32,299 bases of DNA. Origin: Chloroflexota bacterium. GTDB lineage: Bacteria; Chloroflexota; Dormibacteria; Dormibacterales; Dormibacteraceae. The translations under genes were made by a program, and so were the position numbers. Shown in pieces: positions 22,158 through 29,718 of the stretch. Position 1 is the first letter of the stretch. Every line of letters begins with the position of its first letter. The notes below the pieces were generated by a model. It was not told the DNA's origin and ran no database searches. It saw only the letters and a list, made by a program, of their open reading frames with translations. The stretch lies in the NCBI GenBank assembly GCA_005880945.1, contig VBIU01000037.1:1-32299 (forward strand). The letters are read 5' to 3'.

Positions 22158-22370
22158 ATGGTCATCGGGACGCAGCGCTTCGCGACCCGGGAGACACGCG
22201 GGCTCGCCCTCACCGCAACCGTCGCTGACTACCTGTGGCAGCGCGCGACGGCCATGAACCACCGCTTCGACAAGCTGGGCAACCCGATGCCGCTTGAGCT
22301 TCACGGCTGCGGCTGCGGGCTGTGTGCCCGCCAGCAGCGCGAGCTCCACCAGTACTGGGAGGCCCGATGA
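22158..22370 (+). CDS. Small cysteine-containing protein, 70 residues, upstream of mraZ
   Basis: The frame runs from ATG 22158, directly after the TGA of the previous small ORF, to TGA 22368-22370, directly before the GTG of mraZ. The product has a basic N-terminal helix (TRETRGLALTATVADYLWQR) and a C-terminal motif HGCGCGLCARQQRELHQYW with three closely spaced cysteines and nearby histidines, which could hold a metal. Third codon positions are GC-rich as in neighbouring genes. I know no family. Translation coupling to mraZ suggests a link to division control, but this is only inference. Confidence 0.6.
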   Translation: MVIGTQRFATRETRGLALTATVADYLWQRATAMNHRFDKLGNPMPLELHGCGCGLCARQQRELHQYWEAR

Positions 22371-22802
22371 GTGTTCACGGGAGCCTACCGGGTGCGAGTG
22401 GACGACAAGGGCAGGCTGGCCATCCCGGCCGCCTTCCGCAAGCAGCTGGCGGAGGGGAGCTTCGTATCGGTGGGTTTGGACAACGTCCTGGCGATCTATC
22501 CACCGGACCTATGGGCGGCCCTCGCGCAAGACCTGCACAGCCCGCTGCCGGGGCCCGACCAGCGGGCGCTGGCCCGGACCCTCTATTCGCTCTCGGAGAT
22601 ATTCGAGCCGGACGCCCAGGGACGGATCATCCTGCGTCCGGAACAGCGCCGGCTGACGGGGATCGACTCCCCATCGTCGGTGGTGGTCATCGGGAGCGGC
22701 TCGCGGGTCGAAATCTGGCCCGAGGACCGATGGGACAACTACAGCGCCGACGCGCAAGGACGCTTTACCGAATTCGCTGACAGGGTGATCTCAGCCCGCT
22801 GA
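22371..22802 (+). CDS. mraZ: Transcriptional regulator MraZ
   Basis: MraZ is a ring-forming AbrB-like DNA-binding protein that represses the dcw cluster. The 143-residue protein has two AbrB-like halves, each with its motif: YRVRVDDKGRLAIPAAFRKQ at the N terminus and FEPDAQGRIILRPEQRRL in the second half. The usual length is 140-150. It begins at GTG 22371, directly after the upstream TGA. The four ten-base-spaced repeats at 21984-22020 are its likely operator. rsmH follows with a CTGA overlap. Confidence 0.95.
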   Translation: MFTGAYRVRVDDKGRLAIPAAFRKQLAEGSFVSVGLDNVLAIYPPDLWAALAQDLHSPLPGPDQRALARTLYSLSEIFEPDAQGRIILRPEQRRLTGIDSPSSVVVIGSGSRVEIWPEDRWDNYSADAQGRFTEFADRVISAR

Positions 22803-23722
22803 GCCCGCACCAACCCGCACTTTCACAAGAGGTAATAGAGCTGCTTCAGCCCGCAGGGGGCGCCGTCGCGATCGACTGCACCCTCGGGCAGGCGGGCCAC
22901 GCCCGCCAGATCCTGGAGAGGATCACACCTGGCGGCCGGCTGCTCGGGATCGACCGCGATCCCGCCGCGGTCAAAGCCGGCGAGGTTCTGCTGGCGCAGT
23001 TTGCGCCTGCGGTGGTCGTCGTTCACGGTCGCTTCAGCGACCTGGAGGCGATAGCACGTCAAACCGGCTTCGTCGATGCAGACCTGATCCTTTTCGACTT
23101 CGGTATCTCCAGCACCCAGCTCGACGCTCCGGAGCGCGGATTCAGCTTCCGCGGCGATGGACCGCTCGACATGCGCATGGACGAAACCTCGAGCCTCACG
23201 GCCGAACAGATCGTCAACACGTTCGACCCGTCAGAGATCGAGCGCATCCTGCGCAGCTACGGCGAAGAACGCTGGGCGCGCCGGATCGCACAGTTCATAG
23301 TGGCGCGGCGCCCGCTCCGCACCACTCGCGACCTGGCCGCGGCCGTCGAGGCCGCGATCCCACGGAAAGCCTGGCCACGGGACATCAACGTCGCGACCAG
23401 GACCTTTCAGGGTCTGCGGATAGCCGTCAATGACGAGCTGAACGAGATCGAGGCAGGACTGAAAGCAGCTCTTTCGACACTCAAACCCGGTGGTCGTATG
23501 GCGACGATCAGCTTCCACTCCCTGGAAGACCGCTTGGTGAAGTCATTCTTCAACGTCGAGTCCAAAGACTGTATCTGCCCACCCCAGCAGCCAGTCTGCA
23601 CCTGCGGCCACCGGGCAACCCTACGCATCGTCACCCGCCGCCCCGTCCGTCCTTCGGAGAAAGAGGTGGCGGCCAACCCCCGCGCTCGATCAGCCCGCCT
23701 GCGGGTGGCCGAGAAGCTCTAG
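22799..23722 (+). CDS. rsmH: 16S rRNA m4C1402 methyltransferase RsmH
   Basis: RsmH methylates N4 of C1402 in 16S rRNA using S-adenosylmethionine. The motifs are present: HQPALSQEVIELL, SAM motif I IDCTLGQAGHA, LLGIDRDPAAV, ILFDFGISSTQLDAPERGFS, LDMRMDE, TRTFQGLRIAVNDEL, ISFHSLEDRLVKSFF and the cysteine-rich CICPPQQPVCTCGH. Conserved sequence begins straight after the mraZ stop, while the first canonical start (GTG 23012) would delete SAM motif I. The only sensible start is CTG 22799, overlapping the mraZ TGA as CTGA; this gives 307 residues, normal for the family. Confidence 0.93.
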   Translation: MSPHQPALSQEVIELLQPAGGAVAIDCTLGQAGHARQILERITPGGRLLGIDRDPAAVKAGEVLLAQFAPAVVVVHGRFSDLEAIARQTGFVDADLILFDFGISSTQLDAPERGFSFRGDGPLDMRMDETSSLTAEQIVNTFDPSEIERILRSYGEERWARRIAQFIVARRPLRTTRDLAAAVEAAIPRKAWPRDINVATRTFQGLRIAVNDELNEIEAGLKAALSTLKPGGRMATISFHSLEDRLVKSFFNVESKDCICPPQQPVCTCGHRATLRIVTRRPVRPSEKEVAANPRARSARLRVAEKL

Positions 23723-23748
23723 GTCTGCGTCTTACCCCCCTCCCAAGT

Positions 23749-23782
23749 CCTGGTGGCCGGCCCAACCCCTCCGGTCACCAGG
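23749..23782 (+). terminator. Very strong hairpin between rsmH and the ftsL-like gene
   Basis: CCTGGTGGCCGG (23749-23760) pairs with CCGGTCACCAGG (23771-23782) over 12 bases (one G-T) around a ten-base loop. No T-run follows. It sits in the 107-base gap inside the dcw operon, so it may attenuate, protect or process the message rather than end it. Confidence 0.65.
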
Positions 23783-23829
23783 CACCACCAATCACACCAT
23801 GCGTCCAAGCAACAGATGAGGCACACGTA

Positions 23830-24357
23830 TTGATATCGACCCGAATATTGACCCGGCGCCGCCAAGGCGCCGCCGGCGCGCAGCACGTGCCCGCGCCGGT
23901 CCGGCGTCGCCGGCGCACGCGTGGCTTCGTGCAGGTGGCGAGCATGGCCGCCGCCGATCGCCTGCACCTGAATGCGTTCGGTCATGCCTACCTGGGTCTT
24001 GGGGCCGTGGTCATCTGCGTCCTCTTCTATCTGGCCCTGGCTGCCCAGATTACGCAGGCGTCCTATGACATCGCGCGGCTCCAGGACCAGCAGCGCCAGC
24101 TGGTTGCGGAGCAGGACCAGCTTCAGTACCAGGAGGTGACGCGTCACGCGCCGGCGGAGGTCCAGCGCGCCGCCGCCCAGAGCGGGATGGACCGCACGAC
24201 GCCGACCAAGTTCGTCGTGCCGCAACCGGTGGCGATCAACCTGCAGGCTCCCATCGGAGCGGCGCCGACCGATTCGACTCCGCTGTGGCAGCGGATGGTG
24301 GCGGCGGTGGTCGACCGGGTCGTGGGCGCCCACGACGTGATGGCCGCCACCCGCTGA
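23830..24357 (+). CDS. ftsL: FtsL-like septum protein
   Basis: The 175-residue protein has the FtsL layout: an arginine-rich cytoplasmic N terminus (about residues 1-40), one membrane segment (YLGLGAVVICVLFYLALAAQ, about 54-73) and a coiled coil (ITQASYDIARLQDQQRQLVA, then EQDQLQYQEVTR). FtsL joins FtsB and FtsQ to activate the FtsWI pair at the septum. Sequence alone is poorly conserved in this family; the call rests on topology and its position between rsmH and ftsI. The C-terminal tail is proline-rich. The start is uncertain: TTG 23830 is used here, with GTG 23887 or ATG 23944 as alternatives. The stop overlaps the ftsI start (TGATG). Confidence 0.75.
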   Translation: MISTRILTRRRQGAAGAQHVPAPVRRRRRTRGFVQVASMAAADRLHLNAFGHAYLGLGAVVICVLFYLALAAQITQASYDIARLQDQQRQLVAEQDQLQYQEVTRHAPAEVQRAAAQSGMDRTTPTKFVVPQPVAINLQAPIGAAPTDSTPLWQRMVAAVVDRVVGAHDVMAATR

Positions 24358-26120
24358 TGGCGGCTGGGGCCTTCGGCATCAAGCCCCCCCGACGTCTCGA
24401 GCGCGCTACGTCGGCTCGCCTGCGAATCTTCACCATGGTCGTCGTCGCGCTCCTCCTGTCGACAGTGGTGTGGACGCGCCTGGCCTACTGGCAGGTGCTT
24501 CGCCACGGCCAGCTCGCGCAGCAAGCCGCGGCTCAGTACCGCGAGGTGGTCGAGCTCCCGGCGATTCGAGGCGCGATCTTCGACCGCCATCTCACGCAGC
24601 TCGTTGTCAACACGACCGTCTACTCCGCTTTCGTGTCCCCGGACCAGGTGCCGGTGGCACAGCGCCACCAGGTCGCCACTGCCCTGTCGTCGGTGCTCGG
24701 TGTGAATCAAAACGCGGTGATGGAAACTCTCGCGTCAGGCAGCAAGTTCGCCTACATACTTCGCCGCTTCTCGAAGGAAAAGGCAGATCAGCTGAGGGCG
24801 ATGAAGCTTCAGGGAGTCGGGCTGGAGGAGGAGCAACAGCGTTCCTACCTGCCTGGGATCTCGTCGACTTCGACGCTTGCGGCCAACCTCCTGGGTTTCG
24901 TCACCTATGACGGGCAGGGCCAATACGGCATCGAGGCCCAGTACCAGAAGTCGCTGGCCGGCACGCCCGGTTACATCTCCAGCTACAGGGACCTCGCCAA
25001 TCGCGAGATCGTTCTCGGCTCGCACACCCACCAGGACCCGGTGCAGGGCTCGGACCTCGTCACCTCGCTCGACGCCAACATTCAGTACGCCGCCGAGCAG
25101 GCGCTGGCGAACGGCGTCAAGAAGGCGCGCGCAGAGAGCGGCAGCGTGCTGATCATGGATCCGAAGACGGGCGGCATCGTCGCCTGGGCCGACTACCCGA
25201 GCTACAGCGCCAACAACTTCAATCGCACCCCGACCGCCATGTTCAAGGACAACGTCTTGAGCTACGTCTACGAGCCGGGGTCGGTCATGAAGGTGGTCAC
25301 CCTTTCGGGCGCGATGGATGCCGGCGCCATCAAGCCGAACACCGTGATCGACGATCCGGGAGCGTTGTACATCGGCGGCTATCGCATCTCCGATTGGGAC
25401 GGCCGCAACCACGGCAAGATCACTTACACCTATGTCCTAGAGCACTCCCTCAACGTCGGTGCGATGAAGGCGATGCAGGCCGAAGGTCACAAGAAGTTCT
25501 ATGGCTACCTGCAGAGCTTCGGGCTGACTCGACCGAGCGGGATCGACGTCGCCGGGGAAAACTCGGTCGCGCCCCCCTCAGCCTCGACGATGGCTGACTC
25601 GCAGTACGCGACGACGGCGTTCGGTCAGGGCATCGACGTCAACATGGTTCAGATGCTGTCCGCGATCAACGTGGTCGCCAACGGTGGCAAGTACGCGCCA
25701 CCTCATGTGGTCGAGCGAATCGGCAACAGGATCAACCCGGTGATGCTCCAGCCGCAGCGACAGGTCATCAGCGCCAAGACGGCGAAGCAGATGACGGCGA
25801 TGATGCAGGCCGTGGTGCAGTACGGATCGGGCTGGACCGCCCGGGTCCACGGATTCGAGAACGATCAGACAGGAAAGACTGGAACCTCCCAGATCCCGAT
25901 CAAGGGCAAGTACACGCAGAACGTGTGGGCCTCTTACGTGGGCTTCTTGCCTGCCGACCACCCCCGGTTCACGATGATCGTCGTCATCCGCAAGCCAAAC
26001 GTTCCAGGCGCCGACCAGGACTGGACCCTGAACGACGGTTATTTCACGGCGGCGCCTGTCTGGCAGAAGATCGCCCAGGCGATGGTCGTCAGCTGGCACA
26101 TAACCCCGGATCGGAAGTAG
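24357..26120 (+). CDS. ftsI: Peptidoglycan transpeptidase FtsI (class B PBP)
   Basis: FtsI cross-links septal peptidoglycan. The 587-residue protein has a short cytoplasmic N terminus, one membrane helix (IFTMVVVALLLSTVVWTRLA), the pedestal domain with RGAIFDR and SYLPGISSTSTLAANLLGFV, and a transpeptidase domain. The three active-site motifs are Ser309 in SVMK, Ser364 in SLN and Lys507 in KTGT. The start at ATG 24357 overlaps the previous TGA. No PASTA domains follow. murF follows 36 bases later without murE between. Confidence 0.94.
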   Translation: MAAGAFGIKPPRRLERATSARLRIFTMVVVALLLSTVVWTRLAYWQVLRHGQLAQQAAAQYREVVELPAIRGAIFDRHLTQLVVNTTVYSAFVSPDQVPVAQRHQVATALSSVLGVNQNAVMETLASGSKFAYILRRFSKEKADQLRAMKLQGVGLEEEQQRSYLPGISSTSTLAANLLGFVTYDGQGQYGIEAQYQKSLAGTPGYISSYRDLANREIVLGSHTHQDPVQGSDLVTSLDANIQYAAEQALANGVKKARAESGSVLIMDPKTGGIVAWADYPSYSANNFNRTPTAMFKDNVLSYVYEPGSVMKVVTLSGAMDAGAIKPNTVIDDPGALYIGGYRISDWDGRNHGKITYTYVLEHSLNVGAMKAMQAEGHKKFYGYLQSFGLTRPSGIDVAGENSVAPPSASTMADSQYATTAFGQGIDVNMVQMLSAINVVANGGKYAPPHVVERIGNRINPVMLQPQRQVISAKTAKQMTAMMQAVVQYGSGWTARVHGFENDQTGKTGTSQIPIKGKYTQNVWASYVGFLPADHPRFTMIVVIRKPNVPGADQDWTLNDGYFTAAPVWQKIAQAMVVSWHITPDRK

Positions 26121-26156
26121 CCGCTCGGGCGCCCGGATCGTTACAAACTTAGATAG

Positions 26157-27491
26157 ATGCGGTTGACGCTCCTCGAGATACTCGGGGCGACCGGCGGCGG
26201 CCAGATTGGCGGCACGTTCGTCGGCAACGCCTTCTCCACGTTCCACACCGACTCGCGAGAGGTGGAGCAGGGAGGGGTCTTCTTCGCCCTGAGGGGGGCG
26301 GAGAAGGATGGTCACGACTTCGTTCCCGACGCGATCGAGCGCGGCGCGGCGGTGCTCATGGTCGAGCGCCGCATGGAGACGGCCCCGGGAGTCGGCCAGG
26401 TCCTCGTCTCGGACACATGGGACGCGCTGTACGCGCTTGCGGGTTACGCCCGCGAGCGGGTGCGGCCGCTGGTGGTCGCGATCACCGGCAGCAACGGCAA
26501 GACCTCGACCAAGGAGATGTTGGCGGCCGTCCTCGGAAGCCGTTACAACGTCTTGCGGACGTCCGGCAACCTCAACACCGAGACCGGCGTGCCGCTGACG
26601 ATGCTCCGTCTCGAGCCCGAGCACACGGCGCTCGTCCTCGAGATGGGCATGCAGAGGCCGGGTGACGTCCGCCGCCTGGTCGAGCTGGCGCTGCCGTCGA
26701 TCGGGATCGTGACCAACATCGGCATCGTGCATATGGAGTTCTTCGCATCGCAGGACGAGCTGGCAGCGAGCAAAGGCGAGCTCGTGGCCGGGCTGCCTGA
26801 GTCAGGGCTGGCCGTGCTGAACGCGGACGACAAGTACTTCGAGCTCCTTGCGGGCATGACCCCGGCCGGGACCGCGAGCTTTGGGTTTCAGAAGGGCGAC
26901 TACCGCGTCGAGAGCTACAGCCCGCTGCGCGACGGAGGGTCGACGTTCTCGGTTCGAGGCGCAGAGGTGCATCTTTCGCTGCGGGGCCGTCATCAAGCTC
27001 TCAATGCGGCCGCCGCGCTCGCCGCCGGCGATTTCGCAGGCGTGTCAGTCGCGCTCGGCGCGGAAGCCCTTGCACAGGTCGTCGTCGAGCATCGCCTCCA
27101 GGAGGTGGTGGCGCCGGCGGGCTTCGTGGTCATCGATGACGCTTACAACGCGAGTCCCGAGTCGATGCTCGCGGCGTTCGATTCGATTTCGGAAGCGCCA
27201 CGAGAGGGACGCCTGATGGCAGTCCTCGGCGAGATGCGTGAGCTGGGCTCCCTGGCCGAAGAGTCGCACCGCGCCGTCGGGCGGCGCGCCGCCGAGGTGT
27301 TCGACGCGGTTTGCGTCGTCGACGGTGAGCAGGGTCGCGTCCTGGCCGAGGCGGCGGGTGCCGATGTCGTCCCGGACCGCGCCGCGGCGCTCGCGTGGGT
27401 GAAGCAGCACGCGCGCCAGGGCGACCGTGTCCTGATCAAGGGATCGCACGGAGTCCATCTCGACGAGGTCGTCAAAGAGTTGACGCGGTGA
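26157..27491 (+). CDS. murF: UDP-MurNAc-tripeptide-D-alanyl-D-alanine ligase MurF
   Basis: MurF adds D-Ala-D-Ala to UDP-MurNAc-tripeptide. The 444-residue protein has the N-terminal uridine domain (FHTDSREVEQGGVFFALRG), ATP site GSNGKTS (residues 111-117), SGNLNTETGVPLT, VLEMGMQRPGDV, TNIGIVHMEFF and VVIDDAYNASPESM, GEMRELGSLAEESHR. The NLN-GVPLT and DDAYNASPESM segments separate it from MurE. ATG 26157 follows the ftsI stop after a short gap with no good Shine-Dalgarno. mraY overlaps the end by GTGA. Confidence 0.95.
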   Translation: MRLTLLEILGATGGGQIGGTFVGNAFSTFHTDSREVEQGGVFFALRGAEKDGHDFVPDAIERGAAVLMVERRMETAPGVGQVLVSDTWDALYALAGYARERVRPLVVAITGSNGKTSTKEMLAAVLGSRYNVLRTSGNLNTETGVPLTMLRLEPEHTALVLEMGMQRPGDVRRLVELALPSIGIVTNIGIVHMEFFASQDELAASKGELVAGLPESGLAVLNADDKYFELLAGMTPAGTASFGFQKGDYRVESYSPLRDGGSTFSVRGAEVHLSLRGRHQALNAAAALAAGDFAGVSVALGAEALAQVVVEHRLQEVVAPAGFVVIDDAYNASPESMLAAFDSISEAPREGRLMAVLGEMRELGSLAEESHRAVGRRAAEVFDAVCVVDGEQGRVLAEAAGADVVPDRAAALAWVKQHARQGDRVLIKGSHGVHLDEVVKELTR

Positions 27492-28432
27492 CGATCTTTT
27501 CGGCGGTCACCTTCTTCGTCGCGCTGGTGCTCTCACTCATCCTTTATCCGCCGGCGATCAGGGTGTTGCGGCGCTGGAAGGCGGGCCAGGTGATCCAGAC
27601 CGAGCTTCCCGAAAGCCACCAGAAGAAGGCCGGGACGCCGACGGGCGGTGGAGCGCTGTTCGTCGCGCTGGGCATCCTCGCCGGCTTCCTGGCCATGATC
27701 GCCGGGCACGCGGGCGCGCTGCCCGCCACCGCCGGGTTGCTGGCCGGCGGCCTGATCGGTTTCGCTGACGATCGCAGCAAGCTTCGGGTGGGCACGCGCG
27801 GCATCGCGGCCCGTTTCAAGCTTCCGATCCAGGTGCTGGTCGCGCTGCCGCTCGCCGCGCTGGCCGTGTCGCAGGGCGGTGCGCATCAATACCTGCTGCC
27901 GGACTGGCAGTGGCTCATTTACACGTTGGCTGTGCTGGCCATAGTCGCAACGGCCAACGCGGTCAACCTGACCGACGGCATGGACGGGCTGGCCGGCGGC
28001 CTGTCGGCTATAGCTTTCGCGGCCCTGGCCCTCCTCCTGCCCGCGGCGCAGGCCGGCGAGAAAGCCGTCGCGCTCACCATGTGCGGCGCTCTCGCCGGCT
28101 TTCTCGTCTACAACCGCTACCCCGCGCGCGTGTTCATGGGCGACACCGGTTCGCTTGCGATCGGGTACGCGCTGGCGGTCATGGCGATTCAGCAGGGCTT
28201 GATCCTTCTGCTCCCGCTGGTCGCACTGGTGTTTGTGCTGGAGACGCTGTCTGTCATCATTCAGGTGGCTTACTTCAAAGCCACCGGCGGACGTCGAGTT
28301 TTCAAGATGACCCCGATCCACTACACGTTCCACCACGAGGGTTGGTCTGAGAATCGCATCGCGCTCTCCTTCTGGGGCGCGGGGCTCCTCTCGGCGCTGG
28401 CCGCGGCCGGGGTGGCACGGCTGATCTCGTGA
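27488..28432 (+). CDS. mraY: Phospho-MurNAc-pentapeptide transferase MraY
   Basis: MraY makes lipid I from UDP-MurNAc-pentapeptide and undecaprenyl phosphate in the cytoplasmic membrane. The 314-residue protein has around ten membrane helices. Catalytic loops are GGLIGFADDRSKL (aspartate pair), NAVNLTDGMDGLAGG and VFMGDTGSLAIGYAL, with TPIHYTFHHEGWSENRI near the C terminus. KAGTPTGGGALFV is the family's N-terminal loop. The start is GTG 27488, overlapping the murF stop. Confidence 0.95.
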   Translation: MTIFSAVTFFVALVLSLILYPPAIRVLRRWKAGQVIQTELPESHQKKAGTPTGGGALFVALGILAGFLAMIAGHAGALPATAGLLAGGLIGFADDRSKLRVGTRGIAARFKLPIQVLVALPLAALAVSQGGAHQYLLPDWQWLIYTLAVLAIVATANAVNLTDGMDGLAGGLSAIAFAALALLLPAAQAGEKAVALTMCGALAGFLVYNRYPARVFMGDTGSLAIGYALAVMAIQQGLILLLPLVALVFVLETLSVIIQVAYFKATGGRRVFKMTPIHYTFHHEGWSENRIALSFWGAGLLSALAAAGVARLIS

Positions 28433-29718
28433 CCGCCCTGGTGGTCGGGGCGGCGCGCAGCGGGGTCGCGCTTGCCAACCACCTGACCAGCAAAGGCGAG
28501 CGTGTCATCGTCGTGGACCGCAAGCCCGAGTCGGCACTCGAGGAGACGATCGCGCTGATGCCGCCAGACGTTGACCTGCGCACCGGCGGCTATGACGAGA
28601 CCGTGCTCGCGGGAGTCGACGTGGTCTACGCAAGTCCCGGTGTGCCGTGGGACTCAGAGCTGCTCGTGCGAGCGCGGGAGCGCGGCATCTCGGTGTCCAG
28701 CGAGATCGACCTGTTCCTTCGATCGTGCCCTGGCACCGTCGTCGGAATCACCGGAACCAATGGCAAGACCACCACCACCGCGCTCACCGGCAGCGTCCTC
28801 GCCGCCGGCCCTCGGCCGGTCATCGTCGGCGGCAACATCGGCGACACGGTGCTCGACCGCATCGATGAGATCACCCCACGACACTGGGTCGTGCTGGAGC
28901 TGTCGAGCTTTCAGCTCGAGTCGGTCGAGCGGCCGCGCCTGCACGTAGGCGTGATCCTCAACATCACGCCCGATCACCTCGACCGCCACGGCACCTTCGA
29001 GCGCTACGTCGACCTCAAGGCCCGCGCCGTCGAGTTCGCCGGCGCAGACGATTTCGCCGTTCTGAACGGGCGCGACGAGGCGATCCGCGGAATCGCGCAG
29101 CGCACCCGCGCCAAGGTCGTCTGGTTCGACGAGCACCGACCCCTTCCTCCGATGCCACTGCCTGGGCGGCACAACATGGAGAACGCCCTCGCCGCCGCAG
29201 CGGTGGGTCGTATCGCCGGCCTCTCGGACGACGCCATCGATGCCGCAATCGGCTCGTTCAAGGGTGTCGAGCATCGACTCGAGCTGGTCGGCGAGTGGGG
29301 CGGCGTGCGCTGGTACAACGACTCCAAGGCCACCAACCCCGACGCCGGGCGGGTCGCCCTGAGCGCGTTCCCGAACACGCCGGTGGTCCTTATCGCAGGC
29401 GGTTATGGCAGCGGCTTCGAGCTGGGTGGGTGGCTGGCGGACGTCCTCGCCAACGTCGAAGCGGTGGTCCTGATCGGTGCGTCGGCCGGCCTTCTCGCCG
29501 AGGGTCTGGGCAACCACCCGAAGGTTGTCCGCGCAGCCGGCCTCGATGAGGCCGTCGAGCGCGCCGCGGAGCTCGCCCGCCCAGGCGGCGTCGTTGTGCT
29601 CAGTCCTGCCTACAAGAGCTTCGACATGTTCAAGGACTACGAAGACCGGGGCCGGCGGTTCAAGGCCGCCGTCCGCGCCAGGCTCGGCACGCCGAGCGCG
29701 CCCGGTGGACGTTCATGA
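28429..29718 (+). CDS. murD: UDP-MurNAc-L-alanine-D-glutamate ligase MurD
   Basis: MurD adds D-glutamate to UDP-MurNAc-L-Ala. The 429-residue protein has an N-terminal Rossmann domain (ALVVGAARSGVALANHL), the ATP site GITGTNGKTTTTALTG, VLELSSFQLESVERP, LNITPDHLDRHGTFERYVDL, HNMENALAAAAVGRI and VRWYNDSKATNPDAGRVAL. It begins GTG 28429 in a four-base overlap with mraY and overlaps ftsW by ATGA. Confidence 0.95.
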   Translation: MTALVVGAARSGVALANHLTSKGERVIVVDRKPESALEETIALMPPDVDLRTGGYDETVLAGVDVVYASPGVPWDSELLVRARERGISVSSEIDLFLRSCPGTVVGITGTNGKTTTTALTGSVLAAGPRPVIVGGNIGDTVLDRIDEITPRHWVVLELSSFQLESVERPRLHVGVILNITPDHLDRHGTFERYVDLKARAVEFAGADDFAVLNGRDEAIRGIAQRTRAKVVWFDEHRPLPPMPLPGRHNMENALAAAAVGRIAGLSDDAIDAAIGSFKGVEHRLELVGEWGGVRWYNDSKATNPDAGRVALSAFPNTPVVLIAGGYGSGFELGGWLADVLANVEAVVLIGASAGLLAEGLGNHPKVVRAAGLDEAVERAAELARPGGVVVLSPAYKSFDMFKDYEDRGRRFKAAVRARLGTPSAPGGRS

